A model generated the notes under the pieces. It was not told the DNA's origin. It ran no database searches and was given only the letters and a program-made list of their open reading frames with translations. Source: Shewanella algicola (lineage in GTDB: Bacteria > Pseudomonadota > Gammaproteobacteria > Enterobacterales > Shewanellaceae). From it: a stretch of DNA of 64,000 nt. The stretch is taken from assembly GCF_014648035.1 (NCBI RefSeq), contig NZ_BMQI01000011.1, positions 39,697 through 103,696 of the forward strand, given 5' to 3'. This document shows, piece by piece, positions 47,210 to 59,218 of the stretch (its first letter is position 1; each line of letters begins with the position of its first letter). A program made the position numbers and the translations under genes.

Positions 47210-48417
47210 TGATTCTCTTGGTGATTAAAATGATTAAAATAGAAGCTAATCGGGTTATTGGCTTGCAGTGTTTTAACTGCGCCTTCTGATAGCTCATCGA
47301 GCTTAATGACTTCTTTAACTTGCACATCCTCACTGAGTAAAAAACGAAAACTAGGCTCTGCGCCAGTCGCATCGCAAGACCACACATGCGGTTGTTTTAC
47401 ATCAGAGGTCGTCATCATCACTTTGGCAATGGTGTCATCGGTCAAGCGCACAACGGTGCCCGGTGGATAAATACCCAGAATTTTGACCAACACTGAAATC
47501 AGTTTATCACTGTGCTTTTTACTGTGATTTTTAAATAAGATACCTAGGGCAACTTGTGGTGTGCGATATTGATTAAGCAAGATTTCGTAATCATTAGCTA
47601 ATGATACAACTTGAGTTGTGATAACGATTTTATCTTCAGTTAATTGGTGAGGAAAACCGCTACCGTCAATAAACTCATGGTGGTGTAATACGATATCAAG
47701 CATCGCTTCAGGAAATAATCCGGTACGCTTTAACATATCGTAGCCAAAATTAGGGTGCATTTTTAAAAAGTTAGCTTCGACATCGGTTAACTCACCGCGT
47801 TTGCGCCGAATGTCCTCAGGTACTTTTAATTTACCAATGTCATGAAACAAACTGCCCAGGGCAATATCGCGTATTTCTTTTTTGGTGAGAGATAATGCAT
47901 GGGCAATCATCATAGATAAAACGGCAACTGAAATACCATGTTGAGTCACACTCACGTCAGCTTCGCCACTGCCCACGAGGGTTAAATGCGGCGTTTCGCT
48001 TTCGTACAAGTTTTCAACTAAATCTTCAACTAAGGTGGCGGCTTCACGGTAGGCGCCTTCAGGGTCGCTTAACACTTTACCAAACACAGTTCGGCTGTCG
48101 TTAACAGCCTTAACAAACCGTTGCTGACTGACTCGCATACTTTTTTTAGCTAATGGGCGGTAATCAATCTCTTTGACTTGCTCTTCTTGTACAAGGTTTT
48201 CTTCAATGGTCTCTTCTATCTCAGGTAATAAATCATGGCCATCGATAACATAAACAAACTCAACATCAAGGCCTTTAATCATCTCGATTTGCACTTGTTG
48301 TTCTAGCTTTACTTTACTGCGGAAAAATGGATGGCTAGTCCACGACAAAGGCACCTTAACGGTTAAACCGATAACCATTTGCGAAACAGGTATTTGGGTT
48401 AATTCTGTTTTTGCCAA
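47206..48417 (-). CDS. HD-GYP-domain phosphodiesterase
   Basis: 403-residue protein with an N-terminal DUF3391-type region (1-130) and an HD-GYP domain (about 145-330), a family that degrades c-di-GMP. Metal ligands are H160 region, H192-D193 (FHDIGKLKVP), H221 (HPNFGYDML) and H245-H247 (HHHEFIDGSGFP). The third GYP-signature residue set reads GFP instead of GYP. A TTG start at 48417 follows AAGGAT. First gene of a coupled pair with the SDR-like gene. Confidence 0.9.
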   Translation of the reverse strand: MAKTELTQIPVSQMVIGLTVKVPLSWTSHPFFRSKVKLEQQVQIEMIKGLDVEFVYVIDGHDLLPEIEETIEENLVQEEQVKEIDYRPLAKKSMRVSQQRFVKAVNDSRTVFGKVLSDPEGAYREAATLVEDLVENLYESETPHLTLVGSGEADVSVTQHGISVAVLSMMIAHALSLTKKEIRDIALGSLFHDIGKLKVPEDIRRKRGELTDVEANFLKMHPNFGYDMLKRTGLFPEAMLDIVLHHHEFIDGSGFPHQLTEDKIVITTQVVSLANDYEILLNQYRTPQVALGILFKNHSKKHSDKLISVLVKILGIYPPGTVVRLTDDTIAKVMMTTSDVKQPHVWSCDATGAEPSFRFLLSEDVQVKEVIKLDELSEGAVKTLQANNPISFYFNHFNHQENQ

Positions 48418-48488
48418 AGTCGCGATCCTTTCACAATAGCCGATTAGGCTGAAATGAGAATATCATTAGGGCGATAATGCCGTTATGG

Positions 48489-48989
48489 TTAATTACCCTT
48501 TTCTGTCGTCTCAGACTGTTCACTATCGTCGACAGTCCAATCGGCAAAGTAGTAATGTAACCTCTTAGATTTTAGTACATAAATAACAGACCAAAATAAA
48601 AAAAGTGCATCTAGCGAATACCCCAGTTTAAATAAATAGTCATCATGCACGATTCGTTGCAGTAAAAATATCCCATCTAAAATAAGTAAACCCCATAAAA
48701 ACCAGATGCTTTTACTAAAAAATGGCCTTAACATTAGCCAACTACGCTTACGTTCAGCGATAATCAATCCATAAATAATCACCGCCCCCACACCAGCCAC
48801 TAATGCCAAAATGAAGTCGGATTTTTCTGGATAAAACAGCCGCACAAGTCCTGAACGGTCATTAAACTGGGTGAGTGAAGCAATAAAAATACACCACCCA
48901 CGAGCTAAAAACACCAATATTAAATACAAAAACAGCGGCGGCTTGATATGACCGCGATCATCGAGCCAGGTAATATGACTAAAATTCAC
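48489..48989 (-). CDS. DUF2919 membrane protein
   Basis: 166-residue inner-membrane protein related to E. coli YfeZ. Four hydrophobic segments at about 20-38, 60-78, 92-112 and 122-140. The GTG start at 48989 follows AAGAG. It begins with a family-like HITWLDDRGHIKPPLFLYLILVFLARGW. No function known. It sits between ligA and the HD-GYP gene on the same strand. Confidence 0.78.
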   Translation of the reverse strand: MNFSHITWLDDRGHIKPPLFLYLILVFLARGWCIFIASLTQFNDRSGLVRLFYPEKSDFILALVAGVGAVIIYGLIIAERKRSWLMLRPFFSKSIWFLWGLLILDGIFLLQRIVHDDYLFKLGYSLDALFLFWSVIYVLKSKRLHYYFADWTVDDSEQSETTEKGN

Positions 48990-49043
48990 AATATACTCTT
49001 ATCGGCGGCCATAGACATCAGTTCCATCGTCATTACTACCAGA

Positions 49044-51077
<2,034 letters not shown>

Positions 51078-51124
51078 TTAACTTAAATTTTTCATCAAAT
51101 AGCATAGACCGCTATTGCCGATGT

Positions 51125-51159
51125 GAATAAAACAATTAAGGCCGCTGCTGCGGCCTTAA
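51125..51159 (-). terminator. terminator of smc-zipA
   Basis: Perfect 10-bp stem TTAAGGCCGC/GCGGCCTTAA (51136-51145 with 51150-51159), TGCT loop, and a T-rich tail on the minus strand, 33 bases after zipA. Confidence 0.82.
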
Positions 51160-51192
51160 AGCGGTAATGTTCAATACTATATTGAGCTTCTC

Positions 51193-52248
51193 TTAGGCTG
51201 CATTCACACGTCTTATATAGTCTTTTTTAGTGGCATCAGACCAAGGCTGACGTTGGCCGTCAAGCAGCTCTGCACCTAAATCATCAGCAATTTGATATGC
51301 CGAATTAAGCATAATGGTGAAGTTCATTAATGGGTCGCCATATGCCGGTAACGTCATAAACATCACCACGCCTTGGGTAACAAATTGCTCCATGTTGTCT
51401 GGGTCAAACACTCCAGGCTTTAACATGTTAGCCAGAGAGAACAGCACTTTCCCCGTGCCCGCATTATCAATATGACGATGGAAAATATCCATGTCACCAA
51501 ACTTAAAGTTAAGCGATAACAAGCTTGGCAGTAATTCAGCGCCTTGAATTTGCTCGCCCTGTTTTGCCACAACATGCAGCACTAACACATCGGTTGGCTC
51601 AATTGGCTCATCGATTTGCGGCGCAGGTTCGGCTTTAACTTCTGCAGCAACTGACGGCTGTACTTGTGGTTCAGCTTCAACTGCTTGTGGCACCTCGTCA
51701 AGAATGAGCGGTTCAACTTTAACAGGCTCATTTTTTGGCGACTCTGTTTTTGTGGGCTCAGGCTTGGTTGGCAATGGCTTGCCAGTATAGCTTTCTAATT
51801 TAGCGGTACTGGTTGACGGATTGAAAATCTTTTTCGGAGTGCTTAACGAGGCTTGAGCCGATGGCGTCACGTCGGGCACCTGATCGTCAGCAAATAATGG
51901 TTGTTGAGTCGGCTGCTCGGCTTTAGCAGATGTTTGTTTCAATGCATCTTGCAGTGAGGTATCACTTGATTTTGACTCGGCTGGCTTTTGGCTTAGGTTG
52001 GTTTTTAAGATCGGCTTCATTACCGTTTCTTCAACTTCATCAGCTTTGCGTACTCGCACTTTCCCAATACCATCAGCATCGAAACCTTCTGAATCTCGAC
52101 GTTGAGCTTGGTTTTTGTAAAATCCGGCCATCGGACTTTGCTTCATTGATTTAGGTTGTTGTTTTCTAATTGACCAAAAACCGTGCACTAACACCGCAAT
52201 AATTGCGATCGCGCCTAATATAAACAACACCAATTGTAGATCTTTCAT
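51193..52248 (-). CDS. zipA: cell division protein ZipA
   Basis: Inner-membrane anchor and stabiliser of the FtsZ ring. The product is 351 residues. An N-terminal membrane segment spans residues 5-24 (LVLFILGAIAIIAVLVHGFW), then a basic patch, then a long P/E/K/Q-rich disordered linker (about 50-215), then the C-terminal FtsZ-binding domain (about 218-345: VLVLHVVAKQGEQIQGAELLPSLL, FHRHIDNAGTGKVLFSLANMLKPG, QGVVMFMTLPAYGDPLMNF). AGGGA precedes the ATG. 21 bases after smc. Confidence 0.95.
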   Translation of the reverse strand: MKDLQLVLFILGAIAIIAVLVHGFWSIRKQQPKSMKQSPMAGFYKNQAQRRDSEGFDADGIGKVRVRKADEVEETVMKPILKTNLSQKPAESKSSDTSLQDALKQTSAKAEQPTQQPLFADDQVPDVTPSAQASLSTPKKIFNPSTSTAKLESYTGKPLPTKPEPTKTESPKNEPVKVEPLILDEVPQAVEAEPQVQPSVAAEVKAEPAPQIDEPIEPTDVLVLHVVAKQGEQIQGAELLPSLLSLNFKFGDMDIFHRHIDNAGTGKVLFSLANMLKPGVFDPDNMEQFVTQGVVMFMTLPAYGDPLMNFTIMLNSAYQIADDLGAELLDGQRQPWSDATKKDYIRRVNAA

Positions 52249-52269
52249 TAGTATCCCTGTCTTTCAAAT

Positions 52270-55200
52270 TTATACCGCGTCGGCTAAGGCAACTGCGGCT
52301 TCAATATCCACTGCGACTATCCTTGAAACGCCTGGTTCATGCATAGTAACGCCAATGAGTTGATCAGCCATTTCCATCGTTATTTTATTGTGACTGATAT
52401 AGATAAACTGCACGCTTTGTGACATTTCCTGCAATAAGCGGCAAAAACGTTCGACGTTTGCGTCATCCAAAGGTGCATCAACTTCATCTAACATACAAAA
52501 AGGTGCTGGATTTAGTCTAAAAATAGCAAAGACTAATGATAAAGCGGTTAACGCTTTTTCTCCACCACTAAGTAAATGTATGGTGCTATTCTTCTTACCT
52601 GGCGGTTGGGCCATGATGGTGACGCCAGTTTCGAGCAAGTCATCATCGGTGAGCGCTAAATAAGCTCGACCACCGCCAAACACTTTAGGGAACAACTGCC
52701 CTAAATCGCGATTGACCGCTTCAAATGTTGCTTTGAAGCGGGTTTTGGTTTCTTTGTCTATTTTTCTAATGGCATCTTCTAACGTGATTAAGCCTTTATT
52801 TAAGTCATCATCTTGACTGTCTAAATAGGCTTTGCGCTCACGTTGAGTTTCAAATTCTTCAATTGCCGCGAGGTTAATAGCGCCTAAACGACTAATTTTT
52901 TGTTTGACCTTTTCGAGCTGCTCTGCCCACACACTTGACGTTGCGTGTTCAGGCATGTCGGCAATCACTTGTTGTAACTGAATTTGCTGCTCTTGCAGTA
53001 ATTGCAGTTGTGCATTTGCTTGCCCTTTTAAACCCTCACGACGTAACTTTAACGCGCTTATCTTTTGAGTCAAGTCTTGTAACGCTACAAGCTGTTGTTT
53101 TTGCATCAATACTGAGCTATCAAAACTGATTTGCAACTCGGCTTGTTGGGCCCTATTTTGTTGCAGTTGTTGCTGCAGGGCTTGCTGCTGCTCAAGGGCT
53201 TGCGTTAGTTGGACCGATAATTGGGCAATTTGGTGCTCGCCACGTTGATGTTGGTTGTCTTGCAACATTTTTTGCAGCTGAGTGTACTGGGTTGAATATT
53301 CGGCCTGTTTTTCAGCTTGTTGTTGTAATTGTTGCTGGGCAAGAGCTTGTTGAGTGGCATGTTGTTGCACTGTAGTTTGCTGTTGTGTCAGCTTACTGAC
53401 TGCCTCAAGCCGTTTTGTTTTGGTTTCTCGTAATTTAGCTTGGCTATTTTGCCATGCATGTTGTGCCACTTCGTGTTGATTAATGGCATCTGACATTGCT
53501 TGCTCTTGGCTGCTGATTTGTGCTTCATACGCTTCTATCTGCATTTGCTTGTCGTGATACGTTAGTTCAAGTTTGGAGAGTAAATCATGACATTGTTGTT
53601 GCTTTTGCTGTTTATCATCACGTTGTTGTTGCAAACTGACTAAGGTTGATTGCAACTTAGTTTGTTGTATTTGTAATTGATGACTGCGTTGTTGCACTTG
53701 GCCGAGAGTAAGCTGATCTGCCGCGGCTTTTTGCGTGTATTCGGTGAGCTGCTGCTGTGCAGCGTTAAGTTGATGCGCTAGCGATTCTAGCTCTGAACTG
53801 AGTTCGCAGCGTTCTTGACTTAACACAATGGCAGACTGACCTGATTGAGTATGATTTAACACAAACCCATGGCCAACTAGATAGCCCTCTTGGGTGGCAA
53901 TGTATTGATCATCTGCAATTTGAGGCAGCCGCTGGCTTGCTTCATCTAAATTCTTTGCCCAAATAACTGATTTCAACCACGGTGCGAGGTTGACTTGAGT
54001 ATTGAACGCTTGGTTGCTTAGTAGTTCTCCTTGAGTAAAACCAATGCGACTGGGTGTTGGCATGCCTTGGGCTTGTGTCAGCACAGGCAATTGGCTCAGC
54101 CCTTGTAAGACCATATCAACGGCTTTCTCCCAACCTGGCTGTACATCAACCACTTGCCATAATTGCAAGCCTTCTGCTTGAGTATGTCCGGCGAGTAACT
54201 CATCAATTAACTGCAATCGTGAATGTCGATGAGTCATGGTTTGCTTTAGGCTTTGATACGCCTCACGATGCTGTTCAACCGAATGTTGCAGCGCGCTGAC
54301 TTGTTGCTCTAAGGTTTGCTGTTGCTCAACGGTTTCGCTGAGCGTTTGATCTAATGAAGTTAATTGGGTTTCAGCCTCAAGCAACTGGGTTTGATTGTCT
54401 TGTTGATTGAGCGCTGTCAGTTCTTGATTCAGTTGTTGTTTTTGACGTTCATCTTGCTGCAAACTTTGTTGTTGATGCGCCAAACTCGATTGTGATAGCG
54501 CCAACTGCATCTTAGTCGAGGCTAAGGTTTCTGCGTATTGGGTGAGTTGAATTTGTTGCTCATCACAGGCGTCTTCAACGATTGATAACTGCTCGTCAAT
54601 GAGATCGAGTTCACTTTGCGCTTGTTCAGTTTGCGGTGCTAAATCATCAGCTTGGGTAGCGAGCTGCTGATAACTGTCATTTAAATTAGCAATGGTGCGC
54701 TCACCAGTGGCAATTTGTTGTTGAAGCGCACTGATTTGTTGTTGTAACTGCGTATCTTGTTGCTGCTGATGCTTAAGTTGCTGCTCAAATTTAGTGATAT
54801 TGTTGCCGGCAAGATAGTACCGCTCAACTAATTTATGTTCAGCGTCACTTAGCTCTTCAAGCTGCTGTTTTAGTTGAGTGACTGTGGTTTCGCTATGTCG
54901 GGTGGTTGTTTGCAACTGTTCGGCTTGTGTTTCAAGCACGCTTGACTCTTGATCAAGTTTGTCTGTTTGGCTTAATAATTCTTGATAGCGGATCACGAGT
55001 AACTGGCTGTGTAATAAGCGCTCGTTCGTTTTAAGCTCGCGGTACTGTAAAGCCGCTTTAGCTTGTTGAGATAACTTGTCGAGTTGCGCGCCTAATTCAA
55101 CTCTAATGTCATTTAAGCGTTCAAGATTTTCTCGGGTATGTCGAATGCGGTTTTCGGTTTCTCGGCGACGTTCTTTATAACGAGAAATGCCCGCGGCCTC

Positions 55201-55695
55201 TTCGATAAACACCCTTAATTCTTGCGGCTTAGATTCGATTAAGCGAGAAATGGTCCCCTGTTCAATAATGGCATAGCTGCGCGGCCCAAGGCCGGTGCCC
55301 ATAAAGAGGTCAGTAATGTCTTTACGTCGACACTTTTGACCATTTAAAAAATAGGTTGATTCACTGTCGCGGTTTACCTGGCGTTTAACGGAGATTTCTT
55401 GGTAACTGGCATATTGTCCAGCTAAGCGACCTTGGGAGTTTTCAAATACCAGTTCTACACCGGCTACTGAAATTGGTTTACGGGCAGATGAACCATTAAA
55501 AATAACATCGGTCATCGAATCGCCACGTAAATTTTTGGCGCTACTTTCTCCCAGCACCCAACGCACGGCATCAATCACATTTGATTTACCGCAACCGTTT
55601 GGACCAATAATTGCTGATAACGCATTATCAAAAGGGATTTTAGTTGGGTCTACAAACGACTTAAATCCAGCAAGTTTTATTTGTTTTAATCTCAT
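52270..55695 (-). CDS. smc: chromosome segregation protein SMC
   Basis: Condensin-type ATPase that organises and segregates the chromosome. The product is 1141 residues. The P-loop GPNGCGKSNVIDAVRWVLGE (about 32-51) is followed by the Q-loop region. Coiled coils (about 170-500 and 660-970) flank a hinge (about 510-640, AEGLQLWQVVDVQPGWEKAV). The ABC signature is LLSGGEKALTALSLVFA and Walker B is FCMLDEVDAPLDDANVERF. The coiled coils are glutamine-rich. First gene of smc-zipA, divergent from cysZ, an order known from other gammaproteobacteria. Confidence 0.95.
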   Translation of the reverse strand: MRLKQIKLAGFKSFVDPTKIPFDNALSAIIGPNGCGKSNVIDAVRWVLGESSAKNLRGDSMTDVIFNGSSARKPISVAGVELVFENSQGRLAGQYASYQEISVKRQVNRDSESTYFLNGQKCRRKDITDLFMGTGLGPRSYAIIEQGTISRLIESKPQELRVFIEEAAGISRYKERRRETENRIRHTRENLERLNDIRVELGAQLDKLSQQAKAALQYRELKTNERLLHSQLLVIRYQELLSQTDKLDQESSVLETQAEQLQTTTRHSETTVTQLKQQLEELSDAEHKLVERYYLAGNNITKFEQQLKHQQQQDTQLQQQISALQQQIATGERTIANLNDSYQQLATQADDLAPQTEQAQSELDLIDEQLSIVEDACDEQQIQLTQYAETLASTKMQLALSQSSLAHQQQSLQQDERQKQQLNQELTALNQQDNQTQLLEAETQLTSLDQTLSETVEQQQTLEQQVSALQHSVEQHREAYQSLKQTMTHRHSRLQLIDELLAGHTQAEGLQLWQVVDVQPGWEKAVDMVLQGLSQLPVLTQAQGMPTPSRIGFTQGELLSNQAFNTQVNLAPWLKSVIWAKNLDEASQRLPQIADDQYIATQEGYLVGHGFVLNHTQSGQSAIVLSQERCELSSELESLAHQLNAAQQQLTEYTQKAAADQLTLGQVQQRSHQLQIQQTKLQSTLVSLQQQRDDKQQKQQQCHDLLSKLELTYHDKQMQIEAYEAQISSQEQAMSDAINQHEVAQHAWQNSQAKLRETKTKRLEAVSKLTQQQTTVQQHATQQALAQQQLQQQAEKQAEYSTQYTQLQKMLQDNQHQRGEHQIAQLSVQLTQALEQQQALQQQLQQNRAQQAELQISFDSSVLMQKQQLVALQDLTQKISALKLRREGLKGQANAQLQLLQEQQIQLQQVIADMPEHATSSVWAEQLEKVKQKISRLGAINLAAIEEFETQRERKAYLDSQDDDLNKGLITLEDAIRKIDKETKTRFKATFEAVNRDLGQLFPKVFGGGRAYLALTDDDLLETGVTIMAQPPGKKNSTIHLLSGGEKALTALSLVFAIFRLNPAPFCMLDEVDAPLDDANVERFCRLLQEMSQSVQFIYISHNKITMEMADQLIGVTMHEPGVSRIVAVDIEAAVALADAV

Positions 55696-55855
55696 GTTGC
55701 CAGTTCAGGTACGCATTAAAAGGAAAAAGCAGCTCACTTTAGCAATTGAGCCGCATTTTGTAACGATTTTTATCCTTTTGATACAGTTTTACGCTTGTTT
55801 TATTACCGTTGGCTGGTCAAAATTAGTGGCATGAGTCACAAAATAGGTGCGTTAG

Positions 55856-56629
55856 ATGATAAATAACTCTCAGAGCATAAAGAAGAGCGGTGTTAATTAT
55901 TTTATTCAAGGCTTTCAATTGATTAAACAACCGGGTTTACGCTCGTTTGTGTTTATCCCTTTAATGATCAATTTAATCCTTTTTGCAGGGGCAATGTATC
56001 TTGCTGTGGGCCAACTGACAGTGCTGTTTGATTGGATGAATGGTCAACTTCCTGACTACCTTAGTTGGTTGCACTTTTTTTTATGGCCATTAGCAGTGTT
56101 AACCATGCTTGTGGTGATGTCGTTTATATTCAGCTCAGTAATGAATTGGTTAGCCGCCCCCTTTAACGGCTTACTTGCTGAAAAGGTAGAGCAGCACCTC
56201 ACAGGTAAAAGCTTAAATACTGGCACATCAATCGATATGGTCAAAGATTTACCACGGATCCTTGGCCGTGAATGGACTAAATTGAAATACTACTTACCCA
56301 GAGCGCTACTATTTTTGGTGTTATTTTGGGTGCCTGTCATTGGCCAAACTGCCGCACCTATATTGTGGTTTTTATTTACCGCGTGGATGATGGCAATTCA
56401 ATATTGTGATTACCCATTTGATAACCACAAGGTTGCTTTTAATGACATGAAGTTTGCCCTAAAAAATACTAAAGGCTCAAGCTTCAGTTTTGGCGCGGCG
56501 GTGACATTGTTCTCGATGATCCCAATTGTTAATTTTATTGTGATGCCTGTGGCCATTTGTGGTGCCACATCAATGTGGGTAGATAAATATCGCGAAGCCT
56601 ATAAACACCCAACGATTGCCCCAGAGTAA
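55856..56629 (+). CDS. cysZ: sulfate transporter CysZ
   Basis: Inner-membrane sulfate permease/channel of 257 residues that supplies cysteine synthesis. Hydrophobic segments at about 30-55, 66-92, 145-180 and 205-235. Family motifs: GFQLIKQPGLRSFVFIPLMINL, SSVMNWLAAPFNGLLAEKVE and MMAIQYCDYPFDNHKVAFNDM. Divergent from smc with a 160-base shared region. The gene ends in its own terminator. With cysE and cysK elsewhere in the window it completes part of the cysteine route. Confidence 0.94.
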   Translation: MINNSQSIKKSGVNYFIQGFQLIKQPGLRSFVFIPLMINLILFAGAMYLAVGQLTVLFDWMNGQLPDYLSWLHFFLWPLAVLTMLVVMSFIFSSVMNWLAAPFNGLLAEKVEQHLTGKSLNTGTSIDMVKDLPRILGREWTKLKYYLPRALLFLVLFWVPVIGQTAAPILWFLFTAWMMAIQYCDYPFDNHKVAFNDMKFALKNTKGSSFSFGAAVTLFSMIPIVNFIVMPVAICGATSMWVDKYREAYKHPTIAPE

Positions 56630-56647
56630 TCGATACCTATAGACACT

Positions 56648-56673
56648 AGCCTGCTCAAATGAGCGGGCTTTTT
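56648..56673 (+). terminator. terminator of cysZ
   Basis: Stem AGCCTGCTC/GAGCGGGCT (one G-T pair) with an AAAT loop and a T tail, 18 bases after cysZ. Confidence 0.88.
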
Positions 56674-56796
56674 ATCAAAACACCTCCCTCCGCAACAAAC
56701 ACCCCGTAACAATTTATTGATATTTTATTTACAAGTCAGACCTGCCATTAGCACTATTTTTTGCGACAATAGGCAAAATAACAATAACGAGAAACC

Positions 56797-59154
56797 ATGA
56801 TTGTGATTAACTATTTTCGTGCGCTATTTGCGGTAAGCCTTATATCAAGCCTATTATCTCCATGCGTTTATGCGGGTTCGAGCCAACAATTTCATTTAGA
56901 TATACCCACCATTGATGAAGAAGTTGATGTTGATGTTGATGGCGACATTAATGAACCGGCCTGGCAACACGCTGCGCAAGTGATGTTGCAATATGAAACC
57001 TCACCCGCTGAAAATACCGCCGCCCCGGTTAATACTTATGCCAAAGTGTTTGCCTCGAACACCAGCTTGTATTTAGCTTTTATTGCCCACGACCCTGCAC
57101 CAGAAAATATCCGCGCCAATTTAAGAGAAAGAGATAATGCATGGGGCGACGATATGGTGGGCATTAAACTCGATACCTTTAACAATGCCCGCTTGGCTTA
57201 TCAGTTTTTTATCAATGCCTATGGGGTACAAAGCGATTCGATTGAAAATGAGCTCACAGGTCAAGAAAGTGATGCCTGGGATGGTATTTGGTATAGCAGA
57301 GGTAAAATAACCGACCAAGGTTATCAAGTTGAAGTCCAACTGCCACTGCGCTTATTTAATTTTGATGATCGCCACTCTGTGCAAACATGGGGAATAGAGT
57401 TAGTGCGTTTTTATCCAAGAAACGAAACTCATCGTCTGTCGACTCACCAAATTGATCGCAATGTGTCATGTCAACTTTGTCAACTCGGTACAGCTTCTGG
57501 CCTTGCTGGTGCAACTCAAGGTAAAGACCTGCAATTAACCCCCTCACTGGTCGCCAATCAAAATAGTCAACGTGATGTAGCGCCTACAGGTCCATGGACA
57601 GATGATACCAATGTTGAAGCAGGTTTAGATTTACGCTGGGGGATCACGCCAACCACCTTATTAAATGCCACCATTAACCCTGATTTTTCTCAGGTTGAGG
57701 CAGATGCCGGCCAATTAGATGTTAACAACACTTTCGCCCTATTTTTTCCTGAAAAACGCGCCTTCTTTTTAGACAATAAAGACTATTTTGATACCCAATT
57801 AGATTTACTCCATACCCGTAATATTGGCTCGCCAGATTATGGTGTAAAGCTCACCAGTAAAACCGATGACCATACTTTTGCCGTGTTGGCCGCCAATGAC
57901 ATTCAAAGTCAATTTTTGGTACCGGGCAATTTAAGCTCTGATATTGCGGTAATAGAGGATACTAGCCATAACGTTGCCAGTCGGTATCGTTTTGATCCCA
58001 GTAAGCAGTTTTCGGTGGGCGGTTTGCTAACCTTAAAGCAAGCCGATGATTATCATAACTACCTTCTCAGTGGCGACATTAAATACCAACCGACCAAACA
58101 AGATACCTTTACCGCGCAATATGCGCACTCGGTTACCCAGTATCCAGATGAGTTTTTTAATCAGTTTTGCGGTAGCGACGATTGCGCTCAAGTCGCGGAT
58201 GATTGTGACATTGGCGAGTGCGAGATTAACGAACGAGTACTGCGCACCCAAAAAGACGGCGAATTTAATGACGGTATGTACAATATCGCTTATGAACATC
58301 AACGTCGAAACTGGTATGTGTCTAGCCAATATGAATCTATTGGCCGAGACTTTAGGGCCGACTTAGGCTTTATTGATAAAGTTGATTTAGCCAAATTTGT
58401 GGTGGGCGGCGGCTATACCTGGTATCCAGACGAGCACTTCTTTAACCGAATTGAATTAGGTGGTGATTGGGATATTACCCATAGTCAACATCATGAACGC
58501 CTAGAGCAAGAAACTGAGCTGTTTATTGAGTTTGAAGGTGGGTTACAAAGTTACATTGCCGCAGGAATTATTGAGCGCGAGCGAGTCGGTAGACGCCATG
58601 ATCCAAGCGATATTGCCATTAACGGTAACACCACCATGTTTGAAGAAACCTTAGGTTGGTTTTACACTAATTTTACCCCAATGGGTTCACTCAAGTTAGA
58701 ACTCGACATGTATTTTGGCGATGATATTGATTATGCCAATAACCGCCCTGCATCAGTCAATATGTTCAATCCAGGTGTTGAGTGGAAAATAACCGAGTCA
58801 TTAGTACTCGACATTTCACATCGTTACCAAACATTAGATGTTGACGATGGCAGGTTATTTACGGCAAACCTCAGTGATTTAAGATTAAACTGGCAACTGA
58901 CACTGAATAGTTTTATTCGTTTAAGCAGTGTTTATACCCGCATTGAGCGCGACCCTAGCCTGTATTTATACCAAAATCCAAATAGCCTTTATGAAGACCT
59001 AGGTAATGAGTTGCTTTATGGTTATAAACTAAACCCACAAAGTGTATTTTATCTTGGTTATTCAGATGCTTTTGTTGCAAATGATGACATAGATTCGCTG
59101 ACTCAAAATGACAAAACCTTCTTTATGAAAATGAGTTACGCCTGGTTGTTATAA
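56797..59154 (+). CDS. CBM9-like / DUF5916 outer-membrane protein
   Basis: 785-residue secreted protein of unknown function. The signal peptide ends VYA-GS near residue 26. A CBM9-like beta-sandwich spans about 40-210 (VDGDINEPAWQHAAQ, LYLAFIAHDPAPENIRANLRERD, DDMVGIKLDTFNNAR), followed by a DUF5916 barrel-like region (NATINPDFSQVEADAGQLDVNNTFALFFPEKRAFF), probably in the outer membrane. Such proteins often accompany carbohydrate or peptide use in marine bacteria, but no such genes are adjacent. Residues 445-470 contain a cluster of six cysteines (FCGSDDCAQVADDCDIGEC), perhaps a metal or disulfide site. Monocistronic. Confidence 0.85.
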   Translation: MIVINYFRALFAVSLISSLLSPCVYAGSSQQFHLDIPTIDEEVDVDVDGDINEPAWQHAAQVMLQYETSPAENTAAPVNTYAKVFASNTSLYLAFIAHDPAPENIRANLRERDNAWGDDMVGIKLDTFNNARLAYQFFINAYGVQSDSIENELTGQESDAWDGIWYSRGKITDQGYQVEVQLPLRLFNFDDRHSVQTWGIELVRFYPRNETHRLSTHQIDRNVSCQLCQLGTASGLAGATQGKDLQLTPSLVANQNSQRDVAPTGPWTDDTNVEAGLDLRWGITPTTLLNATINPDFSQVEADAGQLDVNNTFALFFPEKRAFFLDNKDYFDTQLDLLHTRNIGSPDYGVKLTSKTDDHTFAVLAANDIQSQFLVPGNLSSDIAVIEDTSHNVASRYRFDPSKQFSVGGLLTLKQADDYHNYLLSGDIKYQPTKQDTFTAQYAHSVTQYPDEFFNQFCGSDDCAQVADDCDIGECEINERVLRTQKDGEFNDGMYNIAYEHQRRNWYVSSQYESIGRDFRADLGFIDKVDLAKFVVGGGYTWYPDEHFFNRIELGGDWDITHSQHHERLEQETELFIEFEGGLQSYIAAGIIERERVGRRHDPSDIAINGNTTMFEETLGWFYTNFTPMGSLKLELDMYFGDDIDYANNRPASVNMFNPGVEWKITESLVLDISHRYQTLDVDDGRLFTANLSDLRLNWQLTLNSFIRLSSVYTRIERDPSLYLYQNPNSLYEDLGNELLYGYKLNPQSVFYLGYSDAFVANDDIDSLTQNDKTFFMKMSYAWLL

Positions 59155-59163
59155 CGCAGGCAA

Positions 59164-59197
59164 TAAAAATGCCGTTGATGGTTCCATTCAACGGCAT
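59164..59197 (-). terminator. terminator of the REC-REC-GGDEF gene
   Basis: Stem ATGCCGTTGA/TCAACGGCAT (59169-59178 with 59188-59197), with a T run following on the minus strand. It is 21 bases after the stop of the leftward gene and is weakly bidirectional. Confidence 0.85.
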
Positions 59198-59218
59198 AAT
59201 ATTGTCATTAAATTTGCT

